From Acanthochromis polyacanthus (taxonomy: Eukaryota; Chordata; Actinopteri; Pomacentridae): DNA of 64,000 nucleotides. Positions 36,843 to 48,515 of the stretch are shown here, piece after piece; position 1 is the stretch's first letter, and the number at the start of each line of letters is the position of its first letter. The stretch is taken from NCBI RefSeq assembly GCF_021347895.1, contig NC_067113.1, forward strand, positions 46,911,474-46,975,473, given 5' to 3'. The translations under genes were made by a program, and so were the position numbers. Below the pieces are notes generated by a model. The model saw nothing but the letters and a program-made list of their open reading frames with translations. It did not search any database and was not told where the DNA came from.

Positions 36843-37520
36843 GTGTTTTCAGTTTTTGTGGTTGTTCTCTTGATGCTTTTGTGTCTCTTTGCTGCTGTTC
36901 TGTCTGTGTTTGTCAGTTTTGCATCTGTGTGGGTCAAAATCAATCATTTTTCAGGTCTTTCTTTGTGCCTTTGTAACTGTTTTACATTCATTTGTGTTCA
37001 CTTTGTGACTCTAATCCATTGGCTTGCATCTTTCTCTAGTCTTTTTGTGTCTACGATAATTTTGCATCTTTTTCTGGTCTTGTGTCTTTTTACAGCTGCT
37101 TATTTTAGTTCATGTTGCATCTCTTTTAGTCAGGTTCATTCTCTTTTGTGGTAATTTATGATCATTTGTGTTCATTTTATGTCTTTCTTGTCTTTTTCTG
37201 TGTCTTTGCAACTGTTTGCATGTGTTTCTGTTTATTTCACATCTTTTTTTCACCAGCTTACATCTGTTTCAGGTCGTTTTGTGCGTCTCTGCAGTCATTT
37301 TCCGTGTGTTTTTGCATCTTTTTTCATTGGTATACACCTTTTTTAAAAAAAAAAACATTTTTTTCTGGGCGTTTGGAGTCATTGAGTCATTTCTGTTCAT
37401 TTTGTTTTTTCATCAGGTTTATTCTTTTTCTGGTCATTTCCCAATCACTCATGGTCTATTTGTGATTTAGCTCTTTTAGTGTGTCTTGTGTCGTGTGAAT
37501 GTACTTGTGTTGATTTTGTG
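36843..37520. repeat. T-rich degenerate minisatellite, block 2
   Basis: Same phrases as block 1 ('GTGTCTTTGCAACTGTTTGCATG', 'TTGCATCTTTTTCTGGTCTT'). Confidence 0.82.
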
Positions 37521-37889
37521 TCTTTTCATTGCTGTAATAATCCCACAAAAGACACTAATTTCTCAGTTCTAATGTAAAACAGCCTTTTAAAAAAAAAAAA
37601 ATTGACTGTAATGACTTTACTGACTGATTGAATAATTTCCTATGTGAGAAACTCTGGATTTAAAACTGATAGTTTGTCAACTTTTGGCATGGAATGCTGT
37701 CATAGTTGTACGTACAAAGACTGTTGATAAAAGGGACAGATGTAACCTAAGTAAACAAGAATAAACTAAGTATGTAAAGTAATTAACATTTAAGTCAGAG
37801 AATCCAGTTTAAAAGCAGAATATTTGTTGCGATTTCGGCTAAAAATGCTGTAAATTTCTCTTAAATATGAACTTCCTGTTCAGACTGAC

Positions 37890-37985
37890 CTCATATCCTG
37901 TGAATCTGAACCTGGAGTCCTCCTCCTGAGCGACTTCCTCCTCCGTCATCTTCATCAGCTCGGTGCCGATAGAAAACCTCCGACC
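37890..37985 (-). CDS. plxnb2: Exon 13: linker region
   Basis: Codons 728-759, phase 0 at both ends. It reads GRRFSIGTELMKM followed by a strongly acidic run (EEEVAQEED) and FRFTGYE. It aligns with the human HVGSDLLKFM region. The donor is GTCAGT. Only 70 bases separate it from exon 12. Confidence 0.88.
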
Positions 37986-38055
37986 CTGCAGACGAACGGA
38001 ATCAGCAACAGGAACCATCGATCGGTCTGATTATTGATCTCCGACTGATTCTCAC

Positions 38056-38157
38056 CATGTAGTTTTCCAGGTTTCTTCCCTGGAAGCGGATGGGAATCTT
38101 GAAGCCGACCGGGATCAGCAGCGGCTCTGGAGACTCGAACTGAGGACAACTTTCAGG
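38056..38157 (-). CDS. plxnb2: Exon 12: linker region after PSI2
   Basis: Codons 694-727, phase 0 at both ends. It starts PESCPQFESPEPLLIPVG and ends RFQGRNLENYM, matching the SCPQF and FQGKNL motifs of plexin-B2. The acceptor is GATTGAAG. An AG 8 bases further in would break the frame, so the upstream AG is the right one. Confidence 0.9.
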
Positions 38158-38248
38158 CTTCAATCACCAAAAAAAAAAAACAGAAACCACTTTAACACAC
38201 GATCAACCAGAGAACAAAACGCTGCAGATTGCTTCCTAAACCTTCTAC

Positions 38249-38360
38249 CTGCTGAGGTTTGATGATGTGATTTCCATCAACAGAGTCGTCGCTGTCGCTG
38301 CAGCTGTGACTCTCGGTGTTCCACTGACATCCCCACTGGCTGGTCACACAGGAGATACAC
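38249..38360 (-). CDS. plxnb2: Exon 11: PSI2 domain
   Basis: Last base of codon 656 and codons 657-693. It begins CISCVTSQWGCQWNTESHSC, the cysteine spacing expected for plexin PSI2, followed by an acidic serine-rich stretch (SDSDDSVDG). Donor GTAGAA, acceptor GTGCTGCAG. Confidence 0.95.
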
Positions 38361-38401
38361 CTGCAGCACAACAGGTACCGCTGTTTGTCTGTCATTCTAC
38401 T

Positions 38402-39347
38402 GTATAGACTGACCAGGTATAACATTATGACCACCTGCCTAATATTGTGTTGATCCCTGACCCGTCTAATGGACTCCACTGGACCTCTGGAGGTGTGCTG
38501 TGGTACCAAGATGTCAGCAGTAGATCCTTTAAATCTTGGAATTTTCGAGGTGGAGCCTTCATGGATCGGACTTGTTGGTCCAGCACATTAAACAGATAGC
38601 TAATGTTGCATCTTTTTCTAGTATTTGTGTGTCTTTGCTGTTCTGTTGCATGCATCTGAGTTAATTTTGCATCTTTTTTCACTGGTGTACACCTTTGTTA
38701 GATTTTTTGGTGTCTTTGCAGTGGTTTTCCATCTATTTCTGTTGATTTTTTCCCTTTTTTTCACCAGCCTGCATCTCTTTTTTGCCCGCATTTGTTTTGA
38801 TTTTGCATCTTTTATCATTGGGTTGCATCTTTTCCTGGTCTTTCTGAGTGTCTTTGCAGCTGTTTAACATCTATTTTAGTTCATTTTGCATCTCTTGTAG
38901 TCAGGTTCATTTTCTTGTTTGATCATTCGTAAACGTCTAATTATGTTCATCTTGTCTTTTTGACACACTGAGCAACAGTAGCTGGTCTGTTGGATCGGAT
39001 CTCATTGGCCAGCCTTCCTCCCCACATACATTAATGAGTCTTGGCTGCCCATGACCCTGTCTCCGGTTCACCACTGTTCCTTCCTTGGACCACTTTTACT
39101 GACCACTGCAGACCAGGAACACTCCACAAGAGCTGCAGTTTTGGAGATACTCTGATCCAGTCGTCTTGTCAAACTCACTCAAATCCTTATGTTTGCCCAT
39201 TTTTCCGGCTTCTGACATCAACTATGAGGACAAAATGTTCACTTGCTGCCTAATATATCCAACCCAGTAACAGGAGCCATGATGAGAAAATAATCAGTGC
39301 TATTCTCTTCACCTGTCGGTGGTCAGAATGTTCTGCCTGATTGGTGT
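38402..39347. mobile_element. DNA transposon remnant, split into two parts
   Basis: Left end 'GACCAGGTATAACATTATGA' with 'CCACCTGCCTAATATTGTGT', and right end 'CACCTGTCGGTGGTCAGAAT' with 'GTTCTGCCTGATTGGTGTG', are inverted repeats of each other. The two ends match a repeat common in fish genomes. The right half (38965-39347) keeps a decayed minus/plus reading but no intact transposase. Positions 38603-38962 are foreign T-rich repeat. Confidence 0.82.
38603..38962. repeat. T-rich degenerate minisatellite, block 3, inside a transposon
   Basis: 'GTGTCTTTGCTGTTCTGTTGC', 'TTAATTTTGCATCTTTTTTC' and 'TTTGCAGCTGTTTAACATCT' match blocks 1 and 2. Confidence 0.82.
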
Positions 39348-39379
39348 GTGTGAAGGTGTGTGTTAGTTGTGTGTCTTAC

Positions 39380-39491
39380 GGTGTGTTCTGGTTCTTCCTG
39401 ACTGTAGCAGCACAGTTGTAGAAGTGATATTTTCCAGACGTCACCTCGATCACGTTGTTCACCAGAACCTGAACTGGAACCGACACAAAGT
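39380..39491 (-). CDS. plxnb2: Exon 10: linker and start of PSI2
   Basis: Two bases of codon 619, codons 620-655 and two bases of 656. It reads FVSVPVQVLVNNVIEVTSG, then YHFYNC, where the cysteine opens PSI2 (compare PFYDC in human). The donor GTAAGA splits a proline codon completed by exon 11. Confidence 0.9.
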
Positions 39492-40844
39492 CTGAACACA
39501 CAAACACAAAGAGAGATGCTGGTTAAAAAAAACACAATAAAACCGACACATTCAACCTGCAGTGAGGAACTTTAGTCTCCCCCTACAGGCAGAGAGAGTA
39601 ACTACACAAACACCATCATAGCTGTCAACTGCTTTATTTTTCTGTTTCATTAAATAAATCAAAAACATTCATCAAAAATATGGGAATTTGAACAAAATAC
39701 ATAAAACAACAAATGCTGTTTTCAGTAATATATAATAAAGTTGTATTTTAATTCATATTTGTAGATCAAAAATGTTGTGTTTTTTAGCAGAGGTAATGTG
39801 GCATGACTGCAGCACATTTTTTTTTTTTTACTATTACAGGCATCTTATTTAGTCTGATATCAGTGGAGCATTTTCTCATTTCAGCAATTATGATGCTTTG
39901 TGAACGTGGATTTGTGTTTCCAGTTTTGAGACATTTAAAGCTTTGTGGAACCTCCTGAACTTCAAGCAGGTTGTGTTTTTTTCCCCTCACAAGAACTTGA
40001 AATTACCTGAAATCAACAAGGACATTTTTCTAAGTGTCCACAGATGTCTACACAGACTGCACATGCTCTAAATATTGAACTACTTACATTCAGAATTTGC
40101 TTTTATTACTTGTCTTGGTCTAAACACTGCCTGCAGTTCTATCAAATGTAGCCGAAAATTCTCCAATTTTTTTTGTCATGTGACTGTCGATCGCACAATA
40201 ATTTCACGTTTTCTCCATAAAGTGCAGAATTTTTTGTTTTATACAAAATCGGGTTGAAGCTAACAATTTATTTTGGGTGAATTTTTAAAAATAACGTGTA
40301 AAATAAAGCAATTTTAATCAAATGTTATGATTTTAAGCTTAGATTTGGATAATTTTCACGACTGAACAGCAAATCACAGACGAGTAGTTCAAGAACCGTT
40401 GAAAAATTCTAAGTTTGCTGATCTTTTATGTTTTTACAGTTTCTGTCTATGATAAATGGTGTCATTTTGCCATTTTTTAATCAATTAATTAAATAATCAC
40501 TTCTCAACTGTGAAATTAATCCTAAAATAAATTTAAAAAAAAAAAAATCGCAATTTTCCCTAAATGTGAACATCTTTCCGTTTCTCTGTGATATTTGTGA
40601 ATGAAAGTTTTGACCAATAATATAACTTGTATGCCAGTGGATTTGGTTGGCAAGAAGGAAAGAAATAGTTAAAAACAGAAAACCAACCAAAAGCAATGGA
40701 ATTATCAATAAAAAAAAGGCTCAGTAAACCAACAGTAGCATCTTAAAATGAGTTATTTTTTACATTCCCGTATGTGGAGACTAAAGAAGCTATAAATTCA
40801 CCCTGTCAGACAGAACTCAGGGTCCACATAACCCCAGTACTCAC
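39492..40844 (-). other. Intron 9 (1.4 kb)
   Basis: AT-rich. Contains an inverted, decayed copy of the dispersed AT-rich repeat at about 40300-40620 and a poly-T run near 39820. No gene. Confidence 0.55.
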
Positions 40845-41013
40845 CTTGATCATCAGGCGTCGCTGGGATCTGCACCGGGTCCGGCAGCGAACACGTGACC
40901 TCGACCCGACTGTCCTCCACCGTCACGACTCCTCCGGTCCGAAAAGAACCAAAGACACACTGGATGCTGTCGGTCGGCCTCAGTCTGGGCAGAGTCGGAA
41001 TGCTGATGTCGAC
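40845..41013 (-). CDS. plxnb2: Exon 9: Ig/IPT-like linker between PSI1 and PSI2
   Basis: Codons 563-618 plus one base of 619. It carries IPTLPRLRPTDSIQCVFG and EVTCSLPDPVQIPATP, matching the human segment with CLFG and a second cysteine followed by IPVTP. The split codon G|AC gives D619. The donor is GTGAGT. Confidence 0.9.
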
Positions 41014-41639
41014 CTGCAGATAGAAGGAAAACAAAAACATGCAGAGTCGTTATTCTTCAACTCGACTGGCTGCAGAGAAACACGATGAGCTGCTGGAGAC
41101 AGAAAGAGGGTTTAAATAATGGAATAAACCCGGCTGAGACAGAAACTAACGACATCTAGGCACCAACAGAGCAGCAGTTTATACATTATCAGTTTTATAT
41201 TTTACTGAGCTTCACTGTTAAACTACTGAAATATTCCTGTTAGGTTCATAAGACATGTTATATTAAAGAAATCATCAAAATTACACAATTTATCAAAATC
41301 AGAAAAGGGAAAATACAAAATATTGGCAGATTTTGAAGCTTCCAGTAGTCCTTGAACTACTCGTTTGTAACGTGTCGTTCAGTCGGGAAAATTAGCCGAA
41401 TCTCAGTTTAAAATTGCGATATTTTATTAAAATTAATTTAATCTAAATGTTGATTTTTTTAAATTAAAATCACATCTAAATTCAAATCAATCACCTCAAA
41501 CACCAAGTACAGAAATATTAAAAAAAAGCATCTAATTTGTGTCTCTGTTCATGTAGTTTGGCAATACATCTTAGGTTTTAAAAAAGACGGCTCAAAAACT
41601 AGAATAATGTAATAAACAAGGTGAGATTTATGAGTGCTG

Positions 41640-41830
41640 GTTTTTCAGAATCCGATTTTCAGTGTGACCTTGATAAATAGTGCATTTGCCTGAGCGTGTG
41701 CTGCAGTAATAATTACTATTCACTGTGCTGCTCAAACATCAGCTCCTCATTACTCCTCGCTGACCTCAAACGCTTTAATTCTGCTGCTCAAGTTTTAATT
41801 TCAAACTTTTTGATCTCGGCTAGCTCTCGG
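41640..41830. promoter_or_regulatory. Candidate conserved non-coding element
   Basis: Unique, balanced-composition segment with the near-palindrome CAGTAATAATTACTATTCACTG and a series of 'GCTGCTCAA' phrases. Called only by contrast with the surrounding repeats. Confidence 0.25.
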
Positions 41831-44389
41831 GCCGCCGAATGAATCCACCTGAGACTTTCTCTTCCTTTTAACTATGTAAATCTACAGGAGGAAGAGACTT
41901 TTTTTCATCCTTTTAAAGCTAAAATCCAATAACCTTATCAGATTAAAATAACAAACTAGAGGCTGAAATGGAGACGAAGGTTCCAAACTCCCTAATTAGG
42001 ATGCAACAGATTCACCGCTGTTTGTTCTGGGGCTCAAACTTAGACAGTTTTTTTGCTTTTTTCACTAAAAAAAAAAAACTAACATCTCACAGGTCTCACA
42101 GGTGATCACATCTAAATTAAAAGACTGAATATTGTTTTTCACAAAGTTCAGCATCTCCATCTAAAGAACATGATGATTACTATCACAAAAAGGCAGAGAT
42201 GTAGACTTGAAACTGCAAATCTGACTCTAAAGACTTAATATTGAAAAGAAAAAAACAGCCAGATCTCTTATTTTAGGGCTTTTGTGGATAGTAAAAGCAG
42301 ATTGTGTCCTATTTATATAAAGTATTATCCCACTTTCATAGCAGAAACAACTAGAATGCATCAACTCTGCTAAACTCCTGAACCTCGAAACCTGCTATAC
42401 AGTTTGAAATTCATGCTATCTTCATAAAAAATATATCACTGATCTGCTAGAAACTACATACATAAAACAAAATATACTGATTTTTTCAACTTTCAACAGC
42501 CTTAATTGCATTAGATGTGCAGTTTTGTTGGCAAAAAGAACCAAATCTGAGTTTAAAATCGTGATATTTCCTAAACCTTTTCTCATTCTTCATGCCTCAT
42601 CTATAAAATTATTAAAAAATAATTAGTTTGCACCAGATTCTGCAAAAGCATAAAAAATCTGCAGATACATTCAGCATGGTGAGCTGATGAACAGAGACTC
42701 AAATTTGAAAATGTGAGTCTTGTCTCTCTCTTTTTTCCCCCCACTAATTTAAAGTCAATCTGGACAATTTCATATGACTTTGGACAAGTTTCAAGTAATC
42801 TTAAGGTCAAGAAATCTTTATTGTCCCCGTGGGCTGATTTTTGGTGCAGCCAGCAGCAAAAACAACAAACATTTAAAAAGCAGAAGCTGAGAGTTTGTCT
42901 TCCATCAAAGTGCAGAAACTCCCGAAATGTCCAACTGTGCAGGCTTTTATTTTGAAAACACAAGGATTTCAAGTTTTGGAGAAAGGAAGAGATATAAGTG
43001 CGCTATCTTAGACAAGTTTTGAGTTGTTTTTCACAAGTTTCAAATAATTTTGAACAATTTTACAGACTTGAGAGAAAAATCCAACCTACTGGATGAATAA
43101 ATTAAATGCAGCATGGCTCAGAAACAGTGAACAGAGTTGTTGAAGATACATTAGGCATGGTGAAACATCTTTCTACAGATGATGAGCAGAGTAGAAAGAA
43201 AAACACCTAGTTTGTAGAGATATCCTTTTTCTTCTTCATGATTTATGGCTTTATAACTGCGTCACTCTGCAAAGAAGAGATTTCTGAGTTGTTTCTACTT
43301 CTATTTGTGGTTGCTCTGTTTCTATAGAGGTGCAGCACTTTAGATTGCAGTGAAAACTAAAGAAAAATGTGACAGAAACTAAAGACAGACAGAAACTGAT
43401 GCTTAATATGGACCGTTACAAAGCTATCTCCTCTCGTTTCTTTAAATAATTTTACATGCAATGTTCATGTAATGTAAATGACAAATACTACGGATATTTA
43501 TATGTATAATAAATGTAAACCTATTAAATATTATTGTAGATTACATCATTTGTTTACTACTGAGGGTCTCATGGTGAAAACTGCAAACATAGCATAAAAA
43601 AAGTAATTTAGGCTTTCAAATGTTCGATTTATGAACTAAAACCAACACCTTCCCTCTTTTTTCCTGTTGTTCTACATCCGGTAACCTTCCAGCCTGCGAC
43701 TCATTTGCAGTATAAAGACGTCACACTTCCCTGATTGGAACAAATGTCTCCAATGAACACAATCAAGGCGGCAATTACTTTTCCTCCCAAACACACTCAA
43801 CACGACGATCCAGACGAATATAAACAGGATCAATAATTGTGTACGTTGGTGCAGCGCAGTGCTCATGTTTAATCATTCGGCCTGAAAACCAAATGAAAGA
43901 AAATCATCAAACTGTGTCAATGAGCCAGAACTGAGAGACTTTATCCTTGAACTTTATTTAAAAGTCATGACTTGGATTTTACTGTAGACATGTGATAACT
44001 TTATGGACACTAGGGGGCAGTGTTATAGAGCAACATTACCGTTTACTTCTAGTCATGTTTGTTGTTCAGTAGTCCTTCAACTGCTGGATTTCAGAGAGTT
44101 TATTTTATGATAATTTTCCCATTTCCTATTAGTAAAATCAAGTTAAATAAAACTTTGTGTCAATGTCGTAAATTGGATTTTATATTGACCATAAACAGTA
44201 AACAAATGGAAACAAAACATTTCCCACAGCTTTCAAAAGTTGCGCTTTTTAAATGGTGTTTGACCTGAAGATTCTCTGAAGGACAATGTCTAACTTTATA
44301 CTTTGAACTAACTTAACTCGATTTGAAAGTAATGTTTGAAAAAATGTAGAAAACATCACTAGAATTACACCATTTATCAGGTCCAAAAA

Positions 44390-44570
44390 CTGTAAAACAC
44401 AAAGACTAGTTGGATTTCTAGCTTGTTCTGTCGGAAAACTGAAGCAAATCTGAGTTTACAATTGCAAAATTTCATTAAAACCACTTTAAATGACTGATTT
44501 TAAAAAATTAAAGCATTTGCCTTAACTGGATTCTGTAAAAAAAATAAAAAAAATAAAAAATTCTGCAGCT
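44390..44570. repeat. Copy of the AT-rich dispersed repeat
   Basis: Carries 'AAATCTGAGTTTACAATTGC', 'AAATTTCATTAAAACCACTTT' and 'CCTTAACTGGATTCTGTAAAA', the shared phrases of this family. Others lie at about 41330, 42540, 48060, 51040 and 56520. Confidence 0.7.
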
Positions 44571-46212
44571 ATGTTTGCAAATGAAAAGCTATAACTGACA
44601 TATCTGCTACCAACAGTAGCCTGACAATAATTCAGTTAATTTTTCAAATGAAGTGCAGGCAGTGTTTACACAGAGCAGAGAGGAGGTTATTTAAAAATGC
44701 AAAAAGTAATTTATCTATTGTATGCAGAGTCACCATTTATGCTAGTTGCTAATTGCTAAAAAGGACATGAATTTGCACTTGAACTTGGTTCAGAGGGTTA
44801 AAACACAGCGCCCCTCTCAAGATAAAACCTTGAAATTAGATAAAAAATGAAGGCACCACTTTTAGGACTTTGACGCACAACACTTGTAATTCACATGAGC
44901 TAGCAGTGAGGAAAAGAAAAGGTTCAGGCAAACTGCTAACAATGCTCAAATGGACATGAGCTCTCTGCTTTCTGTGTTCTACTTAGTTCTGTTTCCATAG
45001 AGGTGCAGGAAATAATACTGCAGTGACAAATGAGCCCACACTGAGGAAAAATGTGAATTAAATGCACAAGAGCTAAAGGTTTGGGCTAACTGCTAACAAT
45101 GCTAAAAAGGACATTAATGGACACCAGTTGGTCACAATAGAACTCCTTTCTACTTTGTTCTGTTTCCGTAGAGGTGTAAGAATTAAAATTGCAGTTAAAA
45201 ATGAGCCCACAGTGAGTAAAAATGTGAAAAAAAAAACGCCCAGAAGCTGCTCAGAGTTCAGCAGGTTCACTTGAAACTTCTCTTGAAGCAACCAGACAAA
45301 CAAAAACTTTTTCTTCCTTTACAGTCACACTTTAATAAAAGGATTAATTTGCATATTGTTTATTATAACCTGACCTGATTGCATCCTCATGCAGCCATAA
45401 TGTTGTTTTGCCGCCTCGTCACGTCTGATGAGGACGACTGCGTTGTTAAAATCAACAATCAACAAATCTACATACACATTCCTGTCCTCAGATCCGCCGT
45501 CAGTTCTGATTTATTTAAACTTCTGGCTGTCGAAACTCTTTTAAAGCAACAGTTTCAGTCGAACCACGTAATGAAAACGGTCTTATTTAGCTCGGCTGAT
45601 GGATAAAACGGGTAAAGTGTGAGAGTCTGAGGGGTGGACGTGATGGAGGACGGAGAGTCTTTCTGGCAGCTCTTTGATCAGTTCCTCATTAATGCAGACA
45701 GTTGATCCGTCAGGTTCAGACGCTGCAGCAGCTTCTTCCTGTCCGCCCTATAAAATGGCTGCTGCAGCGTTCTGATTCAGAATTTTATAGAGTTACATAA
45801 ATTAGTTTTGCTCAGTTTTATTTTAACGCTGCAGGCTGGGATCGTTTTTATCTCCCAGATATTATTGGATTAGAAGAGTTTTATTCTTCTTTTCAGAGGC
45901 AGACGGACGTTTAAACTGATCACAGAAACTTTTCAGTTACCCTGAAGGTCGACGTTTGACTTTAAGAGGACTTGAAACTTTATAGATCTCGACTGACGTG
46001 AAACTTTCATCCACTTTGAGTGAAAAACAGCCTGAAGTAACCAAATGAATATACAAACTACATGCACAGTGTGTACAAATTCCCAGTTTTCTTGGAGGAA
46101 GATTCACAAATACACTGGTTGGGTTTGGACTCCAGATTTAGGTTTGATGTCTGGAGGTTGGCAGCAGGCTGATGAAGTATACAGACTATATGTGTGTGTA
46201 TATATATGTATA

Positions 46213-47107
46213 CAGTCAGGTCCATAAATATTTAGACACTGACACAGTTATCAGCATCTGGGCTCTGTACACCACCACAATGGATTTGAAATGAAACAAT
46301 ATATAATTTCTCCCATGATGGATCCTCATCCTGTACTGAAAAGCCTTTGAAGTCTAGATAACATAAAGGCTTAAAGTAACGAGAACAACAAATGGAATGA
46401 AAAGTGATCAAAAATGAATCCAAAGATAATACAGTAAGTCCATACTTGTAAGCAACCAAACATTGCAAAGCATGACATTACAGTGCAGATATGCAATATA
46501 GAATCCATTTTATCAGGAATACACTATATATCAATAAAAAAGTTGACATAAATATAGATAGAATAGAATTTGATTTGCTAAAATTAAACATTTCCATGAA
46601 AAAGTGAACCGAGACACGCTGTCATTTTGTCATATGTAATTTCTACTGTAACAAAAATACAAGAACAATATGATAATATCTGTAAACTACAGATTCTAGG
46701 CTTTTATATGATGTATAACATGTTGTGATTGCCATGAGTGAAATGGCCACAATAGCGGTGTTGATTTTCAGTAAAAAAGAACCGAAAAATTCGTGGAAAA
46801 TATAGCATTTCTGGGTAAAGTAAAAGTCGCATAAAAAAATTATAGTTATTTTACTGTTATCACTCAAAGTCTCATTTAGGATATCATGAAGGATAAAAAA
46901 AATCAAGTGGCCTTTTGTTGTGGGGGGTACATGGCCGGCTATCTGGGCTCCTGGACTGATAGATGGGTTTTATGCAGACTTCAGCTTTCATTTGAGGATA
47001 TTTACATCCAGATCAGGAGGTTTCATTTAAAATCCACTGCGGTCCTGTACAGATGCGGAAATACTGAAAATTGTGTCACCGTCCAAATACTACTAAATAT
47101 GGGCAAG
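46213..47107. mobile_element. Non-autonomous Tc1/mariner-type element
   Basis: Left terminus CAGTCAGGTCCATAAATATT follows a TA dinucleotide. 'CTGTACACCACCACAATGGA' and 'TTTGAAATGAAAC' on the left are mirrored on the right by 'TTTCATTTAAAATCCACTGC' and 'TTGTGTCACCGTCCAAATAC'. The terminal repeats are about 90 bases; the outermost 15 bases on the right have diverged. No transposase frame survives. Confidence 0.88.
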
Positions 47108-47543
47108 GTGAGAACAGAATGGTTGAAAAGCATTTAAATATCTTATTACTGATGAATCACACCAGATGACGGTATTGTGAATGTCAGCAGTACGGTAAAT
47201 GACAACAAACTGTGTCCTTCTTATTGTAACTGAAGCTGCTCATGCATGATTCACCGAAACCAGGCAGCAGCTTCTGTAAGTGAAGCAACATTCTCGCTTT
47301 CTCAGCTGTTTTATTTTATTTTTTTATAGCAGCACAAACAAAGCTGCAGCACACATCTGGCTCGCATCCTCAAACTGTAAACTACAATGTTGCCGCGCAT
47401 CAAAAGCGTTTTTATTTCTCTGCGGCTCCCCTGAGGGCCACGTGGCAGAGGTTGAGAACCCGATTGAAACGCTGCTGACAACACAGACGTACAAAACGCC
47501 GGAGCTGGGTTTCAGGCGCCCAGCTCAGACAGGCCTCTCCTAC

Positions 47544-47670
47544 CTGCTGGGTCTTTCTGCAGCTGAGGTTGGGAGGGCTGAAGGCCTGGATCTGGACACA
47601 CTGCTGGTTGGGCGACCACAGCCAGGTGTTGTCCTCCGACGAACGGCTGCAGTCCTGCTTCCTCGTACAC
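47544..47670 (-). CDS. plxnb2: Exon 8: PSI1 second half and linker
   Basis: Last base of codon 520 and codons 521-562. It begins CTRKQDCSRSSEDNTWLW, which completes the PSI1 cysteine pattern after GWCVLEGR. It ends NLSCRKTQQ and contains an N-glycosylation-type NLS. Donor GTAGGA, acceptor TCTCAG. Confidence 0.92.
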
Positions 47671-48414
47671 CTGAGAGAGAGAATATCAAAGTTTACTCCT
47701 GATTCAGCCTCAGATTAAACATTTAGAGAAGCTCCACCTGATGAAAAAGTGGAAACACAGGTTTTCTCACATGAATTTTATTAAATAACTTTGAAAGTCT
47801 TGGAGATAGTGTTAGCTTTGTATAATTAAAATACACAAATGAGACCGCTGTGTTGACTGGCAGCTCCGGTCTCATTTTACATTTCCCCATCAGTCTTTTC
47901 AGCTTTTTGGTTACTTAGAAGAATCCAATTTTTTATGTCCACAAACTTTTAAAGCCCTAAAATCCGATCACTCCACAAAGTCACACGGCTAAGGCTAAAG
48001 GCATGCATTTAAATTGTAAAAATCGCCGAAATGACTCCATACATCAGGGAGAATATTTGGATTTTTAACTTTTCAGCTGTCCTTAAACTACTCATCTGTT
48101 AAGTGCTGCTTGATCAGAAAGAAATACCCAAATAAAATGATCACTTTATTTTACATGACTCATTTAAAAATTCGCCAAAAATCATTTGATTGCAAGAAAC
48201 TAATTCTGTCAAAAACAAAAAAATTCTGCACTTTTACACACAATCATGACGCCATTAGTGACTCAGATGTGACCAACAGTGACATGACAAAAATTTAGAG
48301 ACCTTTTGGCTTAACTGTAGGCTGTGTATACTAGAGGAGAAAACAAGATATCCAAATCTAAGCTTAGAATCATGACTATGTAGCATCACCATGCTAGCTT
48401 GCTAAGCGTCTCAC
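47671..48414 (-). other. Intron 7 (744 bp)
   Basis: AT-rich. Contains a copy of the dispersed repeat (48000-48290, with 'AAAAATTCGCCAAAAATCAT'). No gene. Confidence 0.6.
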
Positions 48415-48515
48415 CTTCCCTCCAGGACACACCATCCACAGTAAGGATCCTTCATGTTGACGCAGGAGTGGCAGTCGGTCTTCAGGTGGCAGGCCTGGAC
48501 CGGAACTTTGGTGAT
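48415..48515 (-). CDS. plxnb2: Exon 7: PSI1 domain, first half
   Basis: Codons 487-519 plus two bases of codon 520. It begins ITKVPVQACHLKTDCHSC and carries the hallmark DPYCGWCVLEG. PSI domains are small cysteine knots that set the sema head on the stalk. The donor GTGAGA splits arginine codon 520. Confidence 0.95.

Larger units (their letters stand above)
34293..37889 (-). other. Intron 13 (3.6 kb)
   Basis: Built mostly of repeats: AT-rich TATGTATAT sequence (34370-34570), microsatellites (34650-34735), two T-rich arrays, a possible short transposon (35975-36300), a duplicated segment, and one TAAT-rich candidate regulatory block (36430-36570). Confidence 0.65.
38361..39379 (-). other. Intron 10 (1.0 kb)
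   Basis: Almost wholly occupied by a DNA transposon that is itself split by T-rich minisatellite block 3. Confidence 0.75.
41014..47543 (-). other. Intron 8 (6.5 kb)
   Basis: Holds copies of the dispersed AT-rich repeat (about 41330-41500, 42480-42600, 44390-44570), a possible regulatory block at 41640-41830, two related 'CTGCTAACAATGCT' copies near 44930-45180, and a Tc1/mariner-type element (46213-47107). The stretches 42600-44380 and 45200-46200 show no recognised feature. Confidence 0.6.

Noticed and set aside
34813..37470. Several Phe/Cys/Val-rich plus frames that look like membrane proteins
   Set aside because: Composition of the T-rich minisatellite; no start context, splice pattern or family motif.
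38110..38157. Alternative exon 12 acceptor 8 bases downstream
   Set aside because: It would shift the frame; the upstream AG gives an exact 34-codon exon.
47280..47702. 140-residue plus-strand frame over exon 8
   Set aside because: It overlaps the PSI1 exon in antisense and has no recognisable domain.
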